Positions 43,740 through 55,980 of a DNA stretch of 64,000 nt are shown piece after piece; positions within the stretch are counted from its first letter, which is position 1, and each line of letters opens with the position of its first letter. The notes below the pieces were generated by a model. The model was given only the letters and a program-made list of their open reading frames with translations, was not told the DNA's origin and did no database searches. Made by a program: the position numbers and the translations under genes. Origin of the DNA: Symsagittifera roscoffensis (taxonomy: Eukaryota > Xenacoelomorpha > Acoela > Convolutidae). Location: the NCBI RefSeq assembly GCF_963678635.1, contig NC_087062.1:70955345-71019344 (forward strand), written 5' to 3'.

Positions 43740-46590
43740 TTTTCCCATATTTTTATTGGCATCACACTGACTACCGATCCTGTGTCTAGCAGGCCTGTGA
43801 TTCCTATAACTGTCCCGTCAATATCCAGCAGAGGTGCAACCACATCAGCTTCCTAACCAACTAGTGTCACGTCTCGCTTCTTATTCTGCGGACCCTAAGC
43901 TCTTCTTGGCCCAGCTTTATCTGCCCTAGCTGGTCATTATCTGTCATCACATAGATCTTAAGGTTATTGCTAATACTGACTACATTGATACTCCCTTGAT
44001 AATGTCTGTAGACTTCCAGATAACATCCATTAAGCTTCATGATTTCAGTACCACCTGTCATTAACATGGCTAGCAGAGCCCTCGATTCCTTGCGCGGTTC
44101 TGCTTTTCACAGGTAGTCTGCCTGAATATCCAGATGCATCTTGGTGAGCTCTGAGGGTTCACTCTGGTTTCTGATCACCTGATGCCCCGCTGCCGATGTT
44201 ATTGATTGAATCTCGGTGCACTGAGGCAGAATTCCGAATGCCTGCCCAGAGTTCACATTCAACTTCGTATTCAAGCTACTACGTGCCTTAGTTTTTTGCA
44301 CTGCTGACGCTTCAAAGACATTGAGTTGATCTTGCGTCCTCTCGTTCTCCAGCTCAAGCTTGAGCTTGTTCAATTCCTCTGGTTGCTAGCTCCTATTGAA
44401 CCCTGTTCAAGGCAGTTCTTGCTGCTGCTTTAAAGTCAACTTTAAAACACTGAGCCGTGCAGTCTCGGGTTTCGTCCTATTTGTCTTTTCTACTACGGCC
44501 TGCATCTTCAGACGTGCCTTGCTAACCTTAACACCTGATAAGGCGTTTTCATGCCTTGGATGCTTGATATCCGCCACGGCATCCCAAAATTGTGGACAAT
44601 CCCATTTAAAATGACCCTCCAGGTTACAAAAGAAGCACTTGTGGCCAAACTTCGAGATTAATCTTCTCATATAAACCTTATAATCGATGTTTGATGCATT
44701 TTAATTTTCGAGGTAAAACCCGATTGCCTTCATGCCTTGTTTATATATCGGACATGCCGATACATGATGGTCAGTGGAACTAGAGTTTGCGCAAGAGCCT
44801 CACTTGTCCATATCATCTCTAGGTTTGTACTAGCTGTTGACTTGGTTTGCAGATCGATTATTAAAATTGCCATAAATGTTTTTGTAAAAATTTGATCTCA
44901 TCGGTGGCTTCAACAACAAGTTGTTTTTGGATTTAAGTCTCAACTATTCCGGCAATGGTGCATTATTTGAGAGAAGGGTATAATGAGCCGCCAACATAGT
45001 CCTGAGTTCATCAATCTGCAGACCGTCAATGTATTTTGAAGCTATTGGTAGGTTCATTTTACTGTTTGATTGGTCCGTGTGGTTACGCCTTCTCAGCATT
45101 TCAAAGTCATCCAGGAACTTGTCTGTGTTCTCTTCTTTGAGTTGCTTTCATCTCAAAAGCGCATCATCCCTTGATGTCCTTGCACCCCAGATGCGAAACA
45201 ATTCAACAGAATCTCGAAGATCTTCTCGGCAGTATTCCGCTGATATTGCTTCTTCGCCTTCCAAGTAACTGGTGAGCGCACTACGTTCCTGTATCTCACT
45301 CAAGTCTTCATCTTCGAAGTGCAGCTCCCTCTAATTCTATCCAAGTGTCTATACAACCGTCTGACTCGTCTTTGTAGCACCCCGGTGTTTTCTGAACTTT
45401 CTTTTACACTTTTCGCTGCGCTGATTGGTCCTCGACAATCTGGTAAGCCTCCAGGGATCTGTTCAGAAGTTCAAACGCGGTCGCTTTGCCGTTGTATCCC
45501 GAGTGTACACCATCTAATCACGAGGCTCTGGAAGATCACCATTTGAGGCTCTGGAAAATCACTTCTACGGGAATCGCTCAGTTGAGCCCTTACCTGGTTC
45601 GAGTGATTCCACCATGAGGGACCAATTCTTCCACTGGTCTGGGCATCCCCCGTGGGTCGATTGTTCGACGATGGCATGCTACCAGTTGAGTTTCCTCTCT
45701 GGCTGTTGCTTGAATTCTTTGCATATGAGTCCCAGTGGTGTTATTTGATGGGTTACCCATTCCCCTAGGAGACCCTTTTATTCTTCTTCTATTCAAGGGT
45801 TCATTGGAATTCAATCTCGGCTCCCAATTCGCATCTTTCGAGTATTGTCTTTTATTTCTTGATCCACTTCTAGTTTCCAATAGATTATCGAATCTATCCA
45901 TTATTGCCTGAGTCCGCCGTTTTATCATGGCATTGTTCCTCGTATCAAGAGTCGCAAAAGTCTGCTCTTGTTGACTCCGAAATTGCTCCATGTTGTCTCT
46001 CAACCGTTTCTCCCTCTGTTTGGCTACTTGTTTCATTCTTGACAGATTTCTGGCCCAATAATCATCCATTCTCTTTTTCAGACGATTCACGCTTTGACTG
46101 GCTTCCTGTTAATTGTGAATTATCTCCTCTCGCAAGCCTTCTCGTTCAATGTGATCCGCTCTCTTGTTCACTCATTCTGTTGCAACACTGTTCTTCTTGC
46201 TCACCTATCTTATCCATGATTCTAGTCAGAGCTTATTCCAGTGATAACTTAGCGTTGACCAATGGTGTCTTTAGCAGTGGCGTCACCTTGATTGTGACAG
46301 GCAGTTTGAAGCTAGTATGGCGACTGAGGTCTTTGTTGCTCAAGTATGGGTTGCCAGAAATAGGTGTTGTCAAAAAGTAACTACAAACTTGCATTCCATT
46401 CGAAGTCGTGTTAATCCTTCTGCAGTACTAAACTGATCTGAGGAGCCACTTTGAGTGTTGACGGGCATCTCGTACTTATGGCTTGAACTGTTAAAGCTCA
46501 GTTGTGATCTGCAACCATCCTCTTCTTCGTTGTTATCCTCCTCCTCTTGAGTCTCGATCTCGTCACCAGTTCATGCTCCCACGGTAAACA
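43740..46590 (-). pseudogene. Decayed gag-protease of a third LTR retroelement
   Basis: Read on the minus strand: an acidic segment near 46570-46500 (QEEEDNNEEEDGC), a coiled coil at 46090-45900 (KQREKRLRDNMEQFRSQQEQ), basic Ser/Asn-rich linkers, a zinc knuckle CFFCNLEGHFKWDC (CX2CX4HX4C) near 44635-44595, and the aspartic protease site LLDTGSVVSVMP at 43765-43795. Frames change repeatedly and stops are frequent, so it is an old copy. No RT is readable further left. The type (DTG protease after a single knuckle) suits a Gypsy-like element. Confidence 0.7.
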
Positions 46591-46955
46591 GTAAGAATTT
46601 TCCCAGAATATTTTTCAACCTGTCCGAGAAGGAAGAAAACGTTGCTGTTTTTCCTGTTTCCCCTGCATCAACGTTTTTTCAGTATATGAGCCCTCAATTG
46701 CTGATTTTCAATCGAAATAATGAACAGTTCCGAATTTTTACTCAATCAAGAGTCCCTATCAAAGTCGCAAAGTCCTGTCCCTGTCCTACTGAAGTAGATT
46801 CACTCGCTAGTCGCCTCATCCGTTTCCCTCGTTTCCACGTCCTTCTGGATCCTCGTCGTGAACTGGACTCCGGTGTATCTCTATTTCCAGTGTTGTCCGT
46901 TTGTTTTCCGAGACCTTCTGTATCCTAATTTTGACAATTTTCTCCTGAAACGTTC
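46479..46955. repeat. 477-bp perfect direct repeat, copy 1
   Basis: Identical at every position I compared to 47199-47675, exactly 720 bases away. It contains the start of the decayed gag and sequence upstream of it (minus strand). The 80-codon plus-strand frames seen in both copies are by-products. Confidence 0.95.
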
Positions 46956-47198
46956 TTTACCTTCTTCTTCAGAACCTCACGGGTTCTTGCTAAAAAAGAG
47001 TCTTTCATCCTATTCTTGTCTCTTTTTGGTATAAACTTATCAGAGCTATCATTCAGCTCAGGTATTCTAGACTTGTCAAGACTCTTAACCTAACACTAGT
47101 CGCTGCGCTTTCGCTTGATCCGCCTATGAAAGTCTTGTGATCTTATAACAACTATTTAAAACAAGCCACAATAGTGTTATAGAGTTTAAGCTCACTTT

Positions 47199-47675
47199 TG
47201 GCTTGAACTGTTAAAGCTCAGTTGTGATCTGCAACCATCCTCTTCTTCGTTGTTATCCTCCTCCTCTTGAGTCTCGATCTCGTCACCAGTTCATGCTCCC
47301 ACGGTAAACAGTAAGAATTTTCCCAGAATATTTTTCAACCTGTCCGAGAAGGAAGAAAACGTTGCTGTTTTTCCTGTTTCCCCTGCATCAACGTTTTTTC
47401 AGTATATGAGCCCTCAATTGCTGATTTTCAATCGAAATAATGAACAGTTCCGAATTTTTACTCAATCAAGAGTCCCTATCAAAGTCGCAAAGTCCTGTCC
47501 CTGTCCTACTGAAGTAGATTCACTCGCTAGTCGCCTCATCCGTTTCCCTCGTTTCCACGTCCTTCTGGATCCTCGTCGTGAACTGGACTCCGGTGTATCT
47601 CTATTTCCAGTGTTGTCCGTTTGTTTTCCGAGACCTTCTGTATCCTAATTTTGACAATTTTCTCCTGAAACGTTC
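47199..47675. repeat. 477-bp perfect direct repeat, copy 2
   Basis: See copy 1. A 243-bp unique spacer (46956-47198) separates them. No LTR-like TG..CA termini are seen, so a local duplication or an assembly duplication is more likely than an LTR pair. Confidence 0.95.
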
Positions 47676-48380
47676 CATTAACGTACCATTAACCGGGCTC
47701 TAAAATCGGTCGATTCACCAGTGTATGTTTCCCAAACAATTCTTTTTTATACTAACCCAGAGTTTTTTTAAAAAAGTTTCATTGTTGCATTTCGATTTTC
47801 CAAAAATCGTTAAAAAATTAGTTCGCAACACTTATCTTGTTTTAACGATATCCGAACTAAAATTAACCGCTTCCTCTAGTCAAATTAGTCGAAATACGAT
47901 AAAATTCACTAATTCAGCATTTTTTTCCGGATCGAAAAATGGAGATATCTCAAAATCGCGTTTTGTGGGGGATCAAAAAATCAATGTTTTCACCCTAAAA
48001 ACTTGTCTGTTGATGGTGTATTTGGTTGAAAAACGAAATGGGAATATAAATACGAGTAGTATAAGTAGTAATACTTAGAATTTTATATCACTCCAGGTTC
48101 ATTCAATATCCGAATTAAGGTGCTTAACTCGGCAATGCGCAACTCGGGGAAGGGTCACCACAGTGCAGCCTTTGTCGAGCCACCCACAGATTGATATCGT
48201 ACGTTCTATACTGAAAAAGATATAAATTGTGTAAGAATACACTCAGTCGATTTTTGTTGTGCTTGTGATCCTTCCTGCTACTTCTTGCAGTATTTTGCTG
48301 TATCAGCCTTCTTTTTCAATCACTTGACCCTTCCTGATTGATAGAAAGTTAGCATTAGCGAGCTTAAAAACTCATATAAC

Positions 48381-48398
48381 CCTACAGTACTGGCACCA
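48381..48398 (-). promoter_or_regulatory. Possible primer binding site of the minus-strand relic
   Basis: On the minus strand TGGTGCCAGTACTGTAGG starts with the TGG expected of a PBS and lies upstream of the decayed gag. The LTR that should precede it could not be delimited. Confidence 0.35.
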
Positions 48399-48596
48399 GA
48401 GAAAAAACTACATGTTGATCTGAACGATCGGGTTTGATATCAATGTCTCTAACAACAAAATATCTAAAAACAACAAACTAAAATGTTCCTTACTGAGTTT
48501 ATCTTTTTTACTGTTTTTTTTTCATTTCGGTATTATACTACTTTATGTTTGGTTTCTTGTATATCTTAAAATGTTTTTGCTCATATACCTCTTTAG

Positions 48597-48640
48597 GAAC
48601 GACAGGAACGACAGGACGACAGAACGACAGGACGGCCAGA
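48597..48640. repeat. Short GGAACGACA minisatellite
   Basis: Four to five imperfect 8-10 bp units (GGAACGACA, GGACGACA, GAACGACA, GGACG). Confidence 0.8.
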
Positions 48641-49267
48641 TGGGGGAACTTTTGCTCTTAACTATGTTATAAAGCTAAGTCCTGGAACATGGAAGCCTTT
48701 CGCGTTTCGGACTACCCTTCCGTCTGTCGCTTATGAGCATTATTGTGAGCATCCGCCCTGCGCGGAATCTTCTGTTTTTGGGCTCGCCGATAATGAAGTT
48801 ACAAATAACACCCAGAAGCTCCCTAAAAACACATATGTAACGTTCACCCGGGAAGTACATACCGACAGAAGGTAAAACTAGATCCTAAAACGATTGGTTG
48901 GGCCTCTAAAAAGAGCTCCACGTGCTATTAAGCGTCTTTTATCAAATACAATTCCATATGGTACTCAATGAAATTGGTCGAAAAAATCGTTGCTATTCAA
49001 AGGATATCGGCCAAACTAGCTAAATTAAAAGTGATGAAAAGTGAGCTCATGGCTGGGTCTCAGTATCCCCAGACCACGAGTACACTCTCAAAAGTAGGGA
49101 TACTACATTTTCACTATTAAGTTACTATATAGCTATTGTTTTTGTTCAGTAGAGAAACTCATCTTATCCATCAGAGATAGATCGACCCTTTCCCTCAACT
49201 CCTAGTTTCTCATTATCTGAATATGATTTTGATGTTAAATAAAATAAATTCAGGTCAATCCGGGAAG

Positions 49268-49501
49268 CTAAAAGTTGTTAAAATCAGAGTATCCATTCAT
49301 CACTTTAAAACCTTCTGGCTTCTTTGATACTCTTGATGACGCGTTTTTTTCATCAGAATCAGGAAAGGGTGCAAGATCTCCCTCAGCCTTCCTAATCCAC
49401 AGGATGAACTCAAAAACGATTGTAACAATCGTTCAGTTGGGAGTGTCTCTTCTTCGAAAATTTATAATCCTTGTTTCAGTCGTTTTTTCTGTCTCCGTCA
49501 T
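49268..49501 (-). pseudogene. Small unassigned frame with one TGA
   Basis: From ATG (49499-49501) 78 codons to TAG, interrupted once by TGA after 22 codons. The part after the stop reads like a real protein (FILWIRKAEGDLAPFPDSDE). It is not recognised and may belong to retroelement debris. Confidence 0.25.
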
Positions 49502-51523
49502 CTAGTTTAAATTAGCAAAAACCGTGTGTCCAATTTTCGTGTTTTTCAATTTTCGCGGATTTTCAAGATCGTTACGTGTCTTTATTTTCGAACGAATTTT
49601 AAGAAAAAAATCATTTCAGTCCAAAATGACTGATTCCACTTCGTTGTTTTTAGCAAATAAGACCGTTAATTGTCAAACTCGGCGTATCATAGAATCAAAT
49701 TACTTCAGATAAAATTTGTATCGTCGTGCACAATACGATGTAATTCTGGTCGAATGGCGCACTAGTGTACAAAGTGAGTTGATAACGATGCCCGATTTTA
49801 CTCTTGTCGCTGTCCTCTTGGTAGCTTCCCGGTTGTTATTTGGAGTTTCAAAGCTATCTGAAAACCTTTTCAACGCTCTTTCAGTTGGGCGCCTGATTAT
49901 TTCAATTGGTATATTCGAAACAATCAACCTGTGTATGAAACTTGTATAATTTGTTCTTAATTTAAAGTCTGATTCACTTGATCTGGTATCCAAGGATACT
50001 GTCCCTTTCTTTTTTTGAATTTAAGTACGAATTTTGTAAGTTTTTTCTGATCTTTGTTTCGTTTTCCTGTCATTTTCTCTACTTTTTGTCTCTCGGGTGG
50101 CTCTCTGGAGTCGATTAGCTAAACCTAGTATCCGAAAACACGCTCGAGCCAATTTTCTCCAAAATTTTTAAAAAGCTATCACATTACGAACAGAAGGCGG
50201 AAAAGTTCTGAATGAGCTGAGCCACCGGTTCTCTAGAATGAGCATATAGGTAATGTAAAAACGGCCAGGAGCAAAATAAAACACTATGTAACAGTCGTAC
50301 ACTCAAATCACATATGTGGTTAGGAGAAATAGGCCCTATAACCCTTGGCTCAAGGCTCAGGGACACTATATTTTGTGCATTTGTACCTCAATCAGTCGGA
50401 GCCAATTCACGGTTTGCTTTTGACATGGCATTTTAGGAGACCACTATCAAAATATCCCCCACTGTAGACACAAACAATTACGGCCTCATGGCTAGGCCTC
50501 TAAAACCTAAAATCCGCGAGAAGTTAGAAACAAGGTTGAGAACTCTAGTAATCTCCATTAATTTTTGTTGGACAGTGTACATTTGATCCATTTCAGATGG
50601 ATGAACCTAGAACTCAACTTACATCAACATAACTAGATAAAATGCATTCAAGTAATTAAATTCAAGTCTAACATCTAGACAACAACTCTGGAAGTAATCC
50701 CAGAGAGGATTAATTAAATTAATTATAAGTCAAAAAGTTTTATCAAATATCATTTAAGTAGTTTCTGTAACGAAGTTGCTCGAGTAAGTTTTGGACCCTT
50801 GAATCACTTCAGAGGGCGACCTTCCCAATCAAGTTGCCTCTTTCTCTACAAGTTGCACTCTCGTATCCACTCTCTGTGCTCTTAGTCAAAATCAGAATAA
50901 CTCCACTCAAAACTGATGTTTACGGACTCTCGCCTGAGTTTTAGCGACTTTTTCGTAATTGTTAATTTGGTTGTTCTGATTCTTAACTCTGATATTTCAG
51001 TTGCCGCGAAAAAATTGAGCATAACAGGGCCAATTCGAAACGTTGAAAAATTCAATTCGAATCAAAAACATATCTGATTTCAATTTTTTAACTTATCGGC
51101 CTATTTTTGGGTCGTTTCAGGGGAAACGTTTTTTGTGGTCCCTATCTGTTCGAGCAAATTGCTAAGAATAGTAATCATAGTTCAAAAAGTTTTATGACAA
51201 CTGTTTTGTTCTAGGGGAATTTAACCATGTTTTGTCGGCTCAGCTGCTGCTTGATAATTGGTTTCAAATTTTTTCTCAAAGGCGTCGAAAGCGTTTCTGG
51301 ACGTCTTTCATGCAATTATAGTATCATTTCAGACAACGTTTTGATGTTTTTTTTGTTTAAGTGATTCTCTCTGCGTTTCTTGCCTGCTAGCTTGCAAGGC
51401 TATGGTATCTCAACTGGTGCGAAGCTGGGCTTCGTCTCTGTGTTCGAAAACTGGCGTTGGTATCAATACCAATGATCAATTAGTTGATACATGAAAAAAT
51501 TTTATACCTGAAAAAAACTGGAA

Positions 51524-51792
51524 ATTTTGAAGCGGAGCACGCGCCGAAGAAACGAAATTTTTTGGTCAAAATTTCCTTTTAATTTTTCAAAAAGAGCTGT
51601 TTTGACCTGTTTCTTTTATTCAAAAACTTGCCTGCGGTCTAAAATTTGTTGTGAAAATAGGGTCTTTATACTGTTTTGGGAGTGCTCGGAAAATGATTTT
51701 GGTCCTCGATTTAAAAAAAAAACCGACTTAACTTTCGAAAACTATCCCACCCCCACCCCCACCCCCTCTAGAATATCCTAGATCCGCCCCTG
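51524..51792. mobile_element. MITE-like fragment, CAGGGGCGGATCTAG family
   Basis: Right end is CTAGATCCGCCCCTG (51778-51792), the reverse complement of the terminus at 6942. It shares interior words with the other copies (GCCTGCGG, GCACGCGCCG, TTTTTTGGTCAAA). The other terminus is missing, so it is truncated. Confidence 0.55.
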
Positions 51793-52271
51793 CAAGGATT
51801 CACTATTTTTAAAGTGAGTTGTTTTCTATTCAAGAGCAGGCATACAACTGGCTTGGTGCATTTGGAATTTACTTTTTTAGTCTCATATTTTTTAGTTTCA
51901 AATTGTGAATTCGTTGAAGTGAGTTCTAGTTTCAAATTGTGAATTCTTTGGAGTGAGTTACAGTCTAAAGAAGGAAAGAGTTCTAATCTTACATTATTTC
52001 TAAGAATAGCTTCAAATTAACTACTGACAGCAGTCAGCTGTACGAAAATAAATCATTTGTTTGTTGTACCGATAAATGCAAAAATTATAGATTGAGGTAT
52101 ATGATTAGACCAAAAAGTTGGATATCTTTTTGCGGGAGAGGCATGCGATAAAAGAACCCTTGTTGTTACAATTATTGGCACGGTGTAGGATGTTCCATAC
52201 AATGTCATTTTGAGGTGTACGAATGTGTATTTTGAGTAATTGATAAGAGATTTGTGAAGCTGCTAGTGAAT

Positions 52272-54572
52272 CTAATCTATATTTTCCCGATATTTTCTTG
52301 GTTTGGCCACTGAAATTGATTTTGGGTCGCTCAGAAAGTGCCTCGAGAATGGAATTCCGGTTCTAGGCTTTGATCCACCGTATCTGCTTCTGAAAATTTG
52401 ATCGACACTCTCCGAAGTCAGCGTTGATATGTTGATATTGATGACCGTGTTGCCATCTTTCGGTGCTTCAATTGCCATGTTCTGCTTTGAGAGATCTCGT
52501 CCCTGGCGCCTAGATTCAGTATTCATGATGGCTTTTTGGCTATCGACGCCGTTCGATTTTGAGGAGCTGTATTTTGACGTTGAGTGCTCATTTGAAGCAG
52601 GAGAATGGGGAAACTTGTCCATAGAGCTATTATCAGCCATTGATGAATCGTGTTCATCTTCCTCGATAGTTTGGATGTTAATTATAGGGAGAGCGAGAGT
52701 ATGTTTTCCCTCCACATTGTGGTGTTTGATGCTATATCTTCTCTCCCTCCTCTCTGCTGTGGGGTCTGGAAACGTGGCGACCCTGAAAATTGGATAGAGG
52801 CCGTTGCTTTGCATTTTAGCCAGTGTTGGACTGGTCACCCATTTGAGAGCTTCTTTTTGGGTCATGAACCACGAAATGGGTTCATCATATCCGCCTCCCA
52901 CTTGCACATTCTTACTCCTCGTCGGTAGCTTCTCGTCTCCGCTCAGTATTTTGTCCACAAGCTGCTGTGCCTCTCGGAGGTACCTGTTGTATGTTTTGAT
53001 CTTCAAATGGCTGAATTGTTTCGAGATCAGGGAAGTGTGTTCTAATTTATCACGTAAATTGTCTGTGCAACTGAATTCGTCCAAGTGACGGAACCTTTGT
53101 GTATGTTTCTTTGACTGGACATGACTCCAGACTCCACTCTTTATGTCCAAGTGGTAGAATGGCAGCAAATAAATTCCAAATTTGCAAACAAACTCCACGA
53201 CATTAAGAATGAAGTCGCTTTCGTGGTCTGAGCTGTAGAAGGCTAAACTAAACCGACAAAATCCGGGTTTGATAGAGTCCACTTTGGAAATGTCTTTGTC
53301 AAACGCTTTCAGGAATCTTTCTTCCATTTCTTTGTCCATTCCCAGCAAGTCAATAGCGTATGGCCCGGCACATGCGCATCCACTGCGAACCTGTAGGCCG
53401 AAAAGGTCGTTGAAAATTTGGTTTACAAAGTTGTGGTGCAAGTAGAGACCCGATTGTTCGTGGAAGATCATGAAAGAGAATACTGGCACTCGCTCTAGGA
53501 AATAGCTTCCCAAAAGATGAAATCCTGGAAAAGTTTTGAATATCTCCATAGCTTTGTATGTGAGGAATGTCTCGCGGTCTTCAACAACTATAGATCCAAT
53601 CGACTCTTTTACTTTGAATACCAGTCCCGCTCGTATGCACTGTACGACTGGAGGCGTCCCGCTCTCTTCTCTGGCTTCAATGCTGTCCAGGTATCTTTGT
53701 TTAGTCCTGGACACATAGAGAACAGAACCACCGCCGCAGTTGTGTGGAACCTTGTTTTCGAACAGCTCCCTGCGAGCGATCAGAAGCCCTGGTGTCTGGG
53801 GGCCTCCCAGGAATTTGTGAACGGAAACGAATGCAGCGTCTTTGTATCCCAGCTTTTCCCCCTTGACATCGATTTTCAGATGAGGCCCTCCAGTCGCGTA
53901 GTCCCACATGACAATTCCACCGTATTGGTGCATCAAAGTGCTAACCAGGTGGCAATCCGTCAGGACCCCGGTGATGTTGCTTGATTTGGCAAAAGACCCA
54001 ATTTTCCTTCTCGGATCTGATTTGTATTTCTTCAAATTAGTTTCCAATTGATCTGTGTCAAATTCGCCGAACTTGTTGAAATTGATTGTGATCAGCTCGA
54101 CGTGTTTGTTCTCACGCCACGGCAGAACGTTGCTGTGATGTTCAAAAGGTCCAATGAACAAAATGGCCGGATTGTTTTCGTTGATGTCAAGGACGTTTAT
54201 CATTTTGTGCATGGCTGCTGTGCACCCACTTCCGGTGAAAATGACAGCGTATTCGTCTTTTGGCGCGTTGCAGGACATTCGGATTGCATCTCGTGCTTCC
54301 TCGCGAAGTATTGTCGTCTGAAGTCCGCAGTAGGATGACTCAGTGTGCGTGTTCCCGTACCAAGGAAGCACTCGAAACTTGATATAGTCTTCAATGCAGC
54401 GAAGTGATCGGCCTGACGCTGTGAAATCCGCGTACGTCATTTGTCGCGGGCCGAAGGGACCGTAAGTCAGGGCAGTTGCGCCGATGACGTTTCGCTCAAA
54501 AAAGTCCATAATTTCACGTGGATTTTGAACTTGCCTCAAATATATATCGCCGGTTTTTCTTTCTTCGTCCAT
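52272..54572 (-). CDS. Class V aminotransferase / cysteine desulfurase-like protein, intronless
   Basis: 766 codons from ATG at 54570-54572 (an upstream in-frame TTG is not a credible start) to the stop at 52272. Residues about 45-470 form a fold-type I PLP domain: ADFTASGRSL, WYGNTHTESSY, TGSGCTAAM, FEHHSNVLPWRE with the ring-stacking His pair near 145, MWDYATGG with the cofactor Asp near 224, SVHKFLGGPQTPG with the Schiff-base Lys near 253, EESGTP, and RSGCACAG near 399 in the position of the desulfurase Cys. This is the SufS/molybdenum-cofactor-sulfurase superfamily. The last roughly 150 residues are Ser/Asp-rich and probably disordered. No MOSC domain is present, so it is not a complete MOCOS. 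Intact and likely functional. Confidence 0.88.
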   Translation of the reverse strand: MDEERKTGDIYLRQVQNPREIMDFFERNVIGATALTYGPFGPRQMTYADFTASGRSLRCIEDYIKFRVLPWYGNTHTESSYCGLQTTILREEARDAIRMSCNAPKDEYAVIFTGSGCTAAMHKMINVLDINENNPAILFIGPFEHHSNVLPWRENKHVELITINFNKFGEFDTDQLETNLKKYKSDPRRKIGSFAKSSNITGVLTDCHLVSTLMHQYGGIVMWDYATGGPHLKIDVKGEKLGYKDAAFVSVHKFLGGPQTPGLLIARRELFENKVPHNCGGGSVLYVSRTKQRYLDSIEAREESGTPPVVQCIRAGLVFKVKESIGSIVVEDRETFLTYKAMEIFKTFPGFHLLGSYFLERVPVFSFMIFHEQSGLYLHHNFVNQIFNDLFGLQVRSGCACAGPYAIDLLGMDKEMEERFLKAFDKDISKVDSIKPGFCRFSLAFYSSDHESDFILNVVEFVCKFGIYLLPFYHLDIKSGVWSHVQSKKHTQRFRHLDEFSCTDNLRDKLEHTSLISKQFSHLKIKTYNRYLREAQQLVDKILSGDEKLPTRSKNVQVGGGYDEPISWFMTQKEALKWVTSPTLAKMQSNGLYPIFRVATFPDPTAERRERRYSIKHHNVEGKHTLALPIINIQTIEEDEHDSSMADNSSMDKFPHSPASNEHSTSKYSSSKSNGVDSQKAIMNTESRRQGRDLSKQNMAIEAPKDGNTVININISTLTSESVDQIFRSRYGGSKPRTGIPFSRHFLSDPKSISVAKPRKYRENID

Positions 54573-55980
54573 TTTGCTCAGTTGCTTTCCCGTTTTCAAT
54601 TGATGGTAGATGCGAAATTATTCGCTCTTGGTTTTTGAAATATATTTTTTTCAGGTAACTATTTTACGGCTTGAAATTATTTGTGAATACTTATTTATTG
54701 CACAGATTGTTTTTGAGTTGCGATTTAATCGGTCAAAAATTGAACTGCGATCACTCTGAACATTTTTTTTGGTTAATTTTAGAATATATTAACTTATGTC
54801 ACGTTCTGTTTTTGATCAATTCGCATGGTTCCACTTGAATATTTCAAGTTCACTCGACTTGAGAATACTTATTTTTTTGTAGTTAGCTAAATGAACTGCT
54901 AATTAAAACGCAATTTTAAAATGATACAGCGCTGCCAACAGTATGTGGTCACATGAGTGTTAGCTGCGTGTTGGCGAAATCTGGAACCATATGAAGAGAG
55001 TACTCAAATGTAATAAACTAAGCCATCAAATTTTTCAATTTCACAGCCATCGATTTCGCAGCCACGAACTTAGCGGTAAACTCGATTTGAGTTGGAACGG
55101 TGAAAACGCTTGCAATAATGTCTCTTCTTAGTCTGTAAAAAATTACAAAAGGGTACGTGGCCTAAACAAGGCGCACTAAAGACTAGCCAGATGCTATAAC
55201 CTGTTTGCCAGATGATATAATCTGCTTTTTCATAGGCCCAAAAAGTTTCATCTTGAACGATGGCCTGCCTAAAGGTCCAGCGAAAAAATTTTAACATTAT
55301 TTTTGATAATTTTAATTCTTAGCCTCCATCAATCTGAGCTTACCTTTAGAGCCAGGAAAGATATTATTTTCCTGAGCTCAAGCTCACTTTGAGAGTTAAA
55401 AAGAGCGTCATAGTTCTGTTCAATACAATTCCCTTTTATTTCGCTAATCTATGCTCTCCATTTGAGCTGGGAAATGGCAATGCTTTCTTAACGACGATGA
55501 GCTAGGCTAATTCAAGCTAACTTTGAGAACTGAGGAACAATTTCAGACAAATCTGGGAAATTAAACTTAACTTAAGAGCCAGGGAATTTTAACAATGCGG
55601 TTGAAAAAATGCGATGAATAATGTAGATAATGTTTGAAATGCATATTCATTAATTTTGAGTACAAGAAAAAGTGTACAAAAAACTGATAATAATGATGAT
55701 AAAGTAAAGATCAGACCTATTTTTCTCGACACTGCGAGAACTCTCTTTGAAAATTGACGACAAATTTAATCCCATGCTACCTTTCTGTGGTATACCTAAA
55801 ACCGCGCAAAAAACTTTTCGGACTAATGCGAATTAGGAGTAAAAGGACTAGAATAAGTTAAACTCATCGATCAATTACGAGCACATAATCTCCCAAACCT
55901 ATCTGGTTGCCTTTTCTTTAAAATACATGAAGTAGCGAGAAAACATCAACGTAGGTCATAATTTTTTATCCCATTCTCGT
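54573..55980. other. Intergenic region upstream of the aminotransferase gene
   Basis: A TATATTT run at about 54640, minus strand, is the only promoter-like feature noted. No gene is supported. Loosely repeated GAGCCAGG / GAGCTCAAGCT words occur at 55340-55580. Confidence 0.5.

Larger units (their letters stand above)
47676..51523. other. Gene-poor region with retroelement-like debris
   Basis: No host gene is supported. It holds the PBS-like site, the GACAG minisatellite and the small minus-strand frame listed separately. A 97-codon minus-strand frame at 49700-49993 (starting MDTRSSESDFKLRTNYTSF) has no recognisable domain. Confidence 0.5.

Noticed and set aside
43426-43770. 114-codon plus-strand ORF
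   Set aside because: It overlaps the minus-strand protease relic and has no recognisable domain.
46686-47648. Two identical 80-codon plus-strand ORFs as duplicated genes
   Set aside because: They lie in the 477-bp direct repeat and are antisense to the decayed gag; identity only reflects the duplication.
46479-47675. 477-bp repeat pair as LTRs of a small element
   Set aside because: No TG..CA ends, PBS or PPT next to the copies, and they contain gag start sequence.
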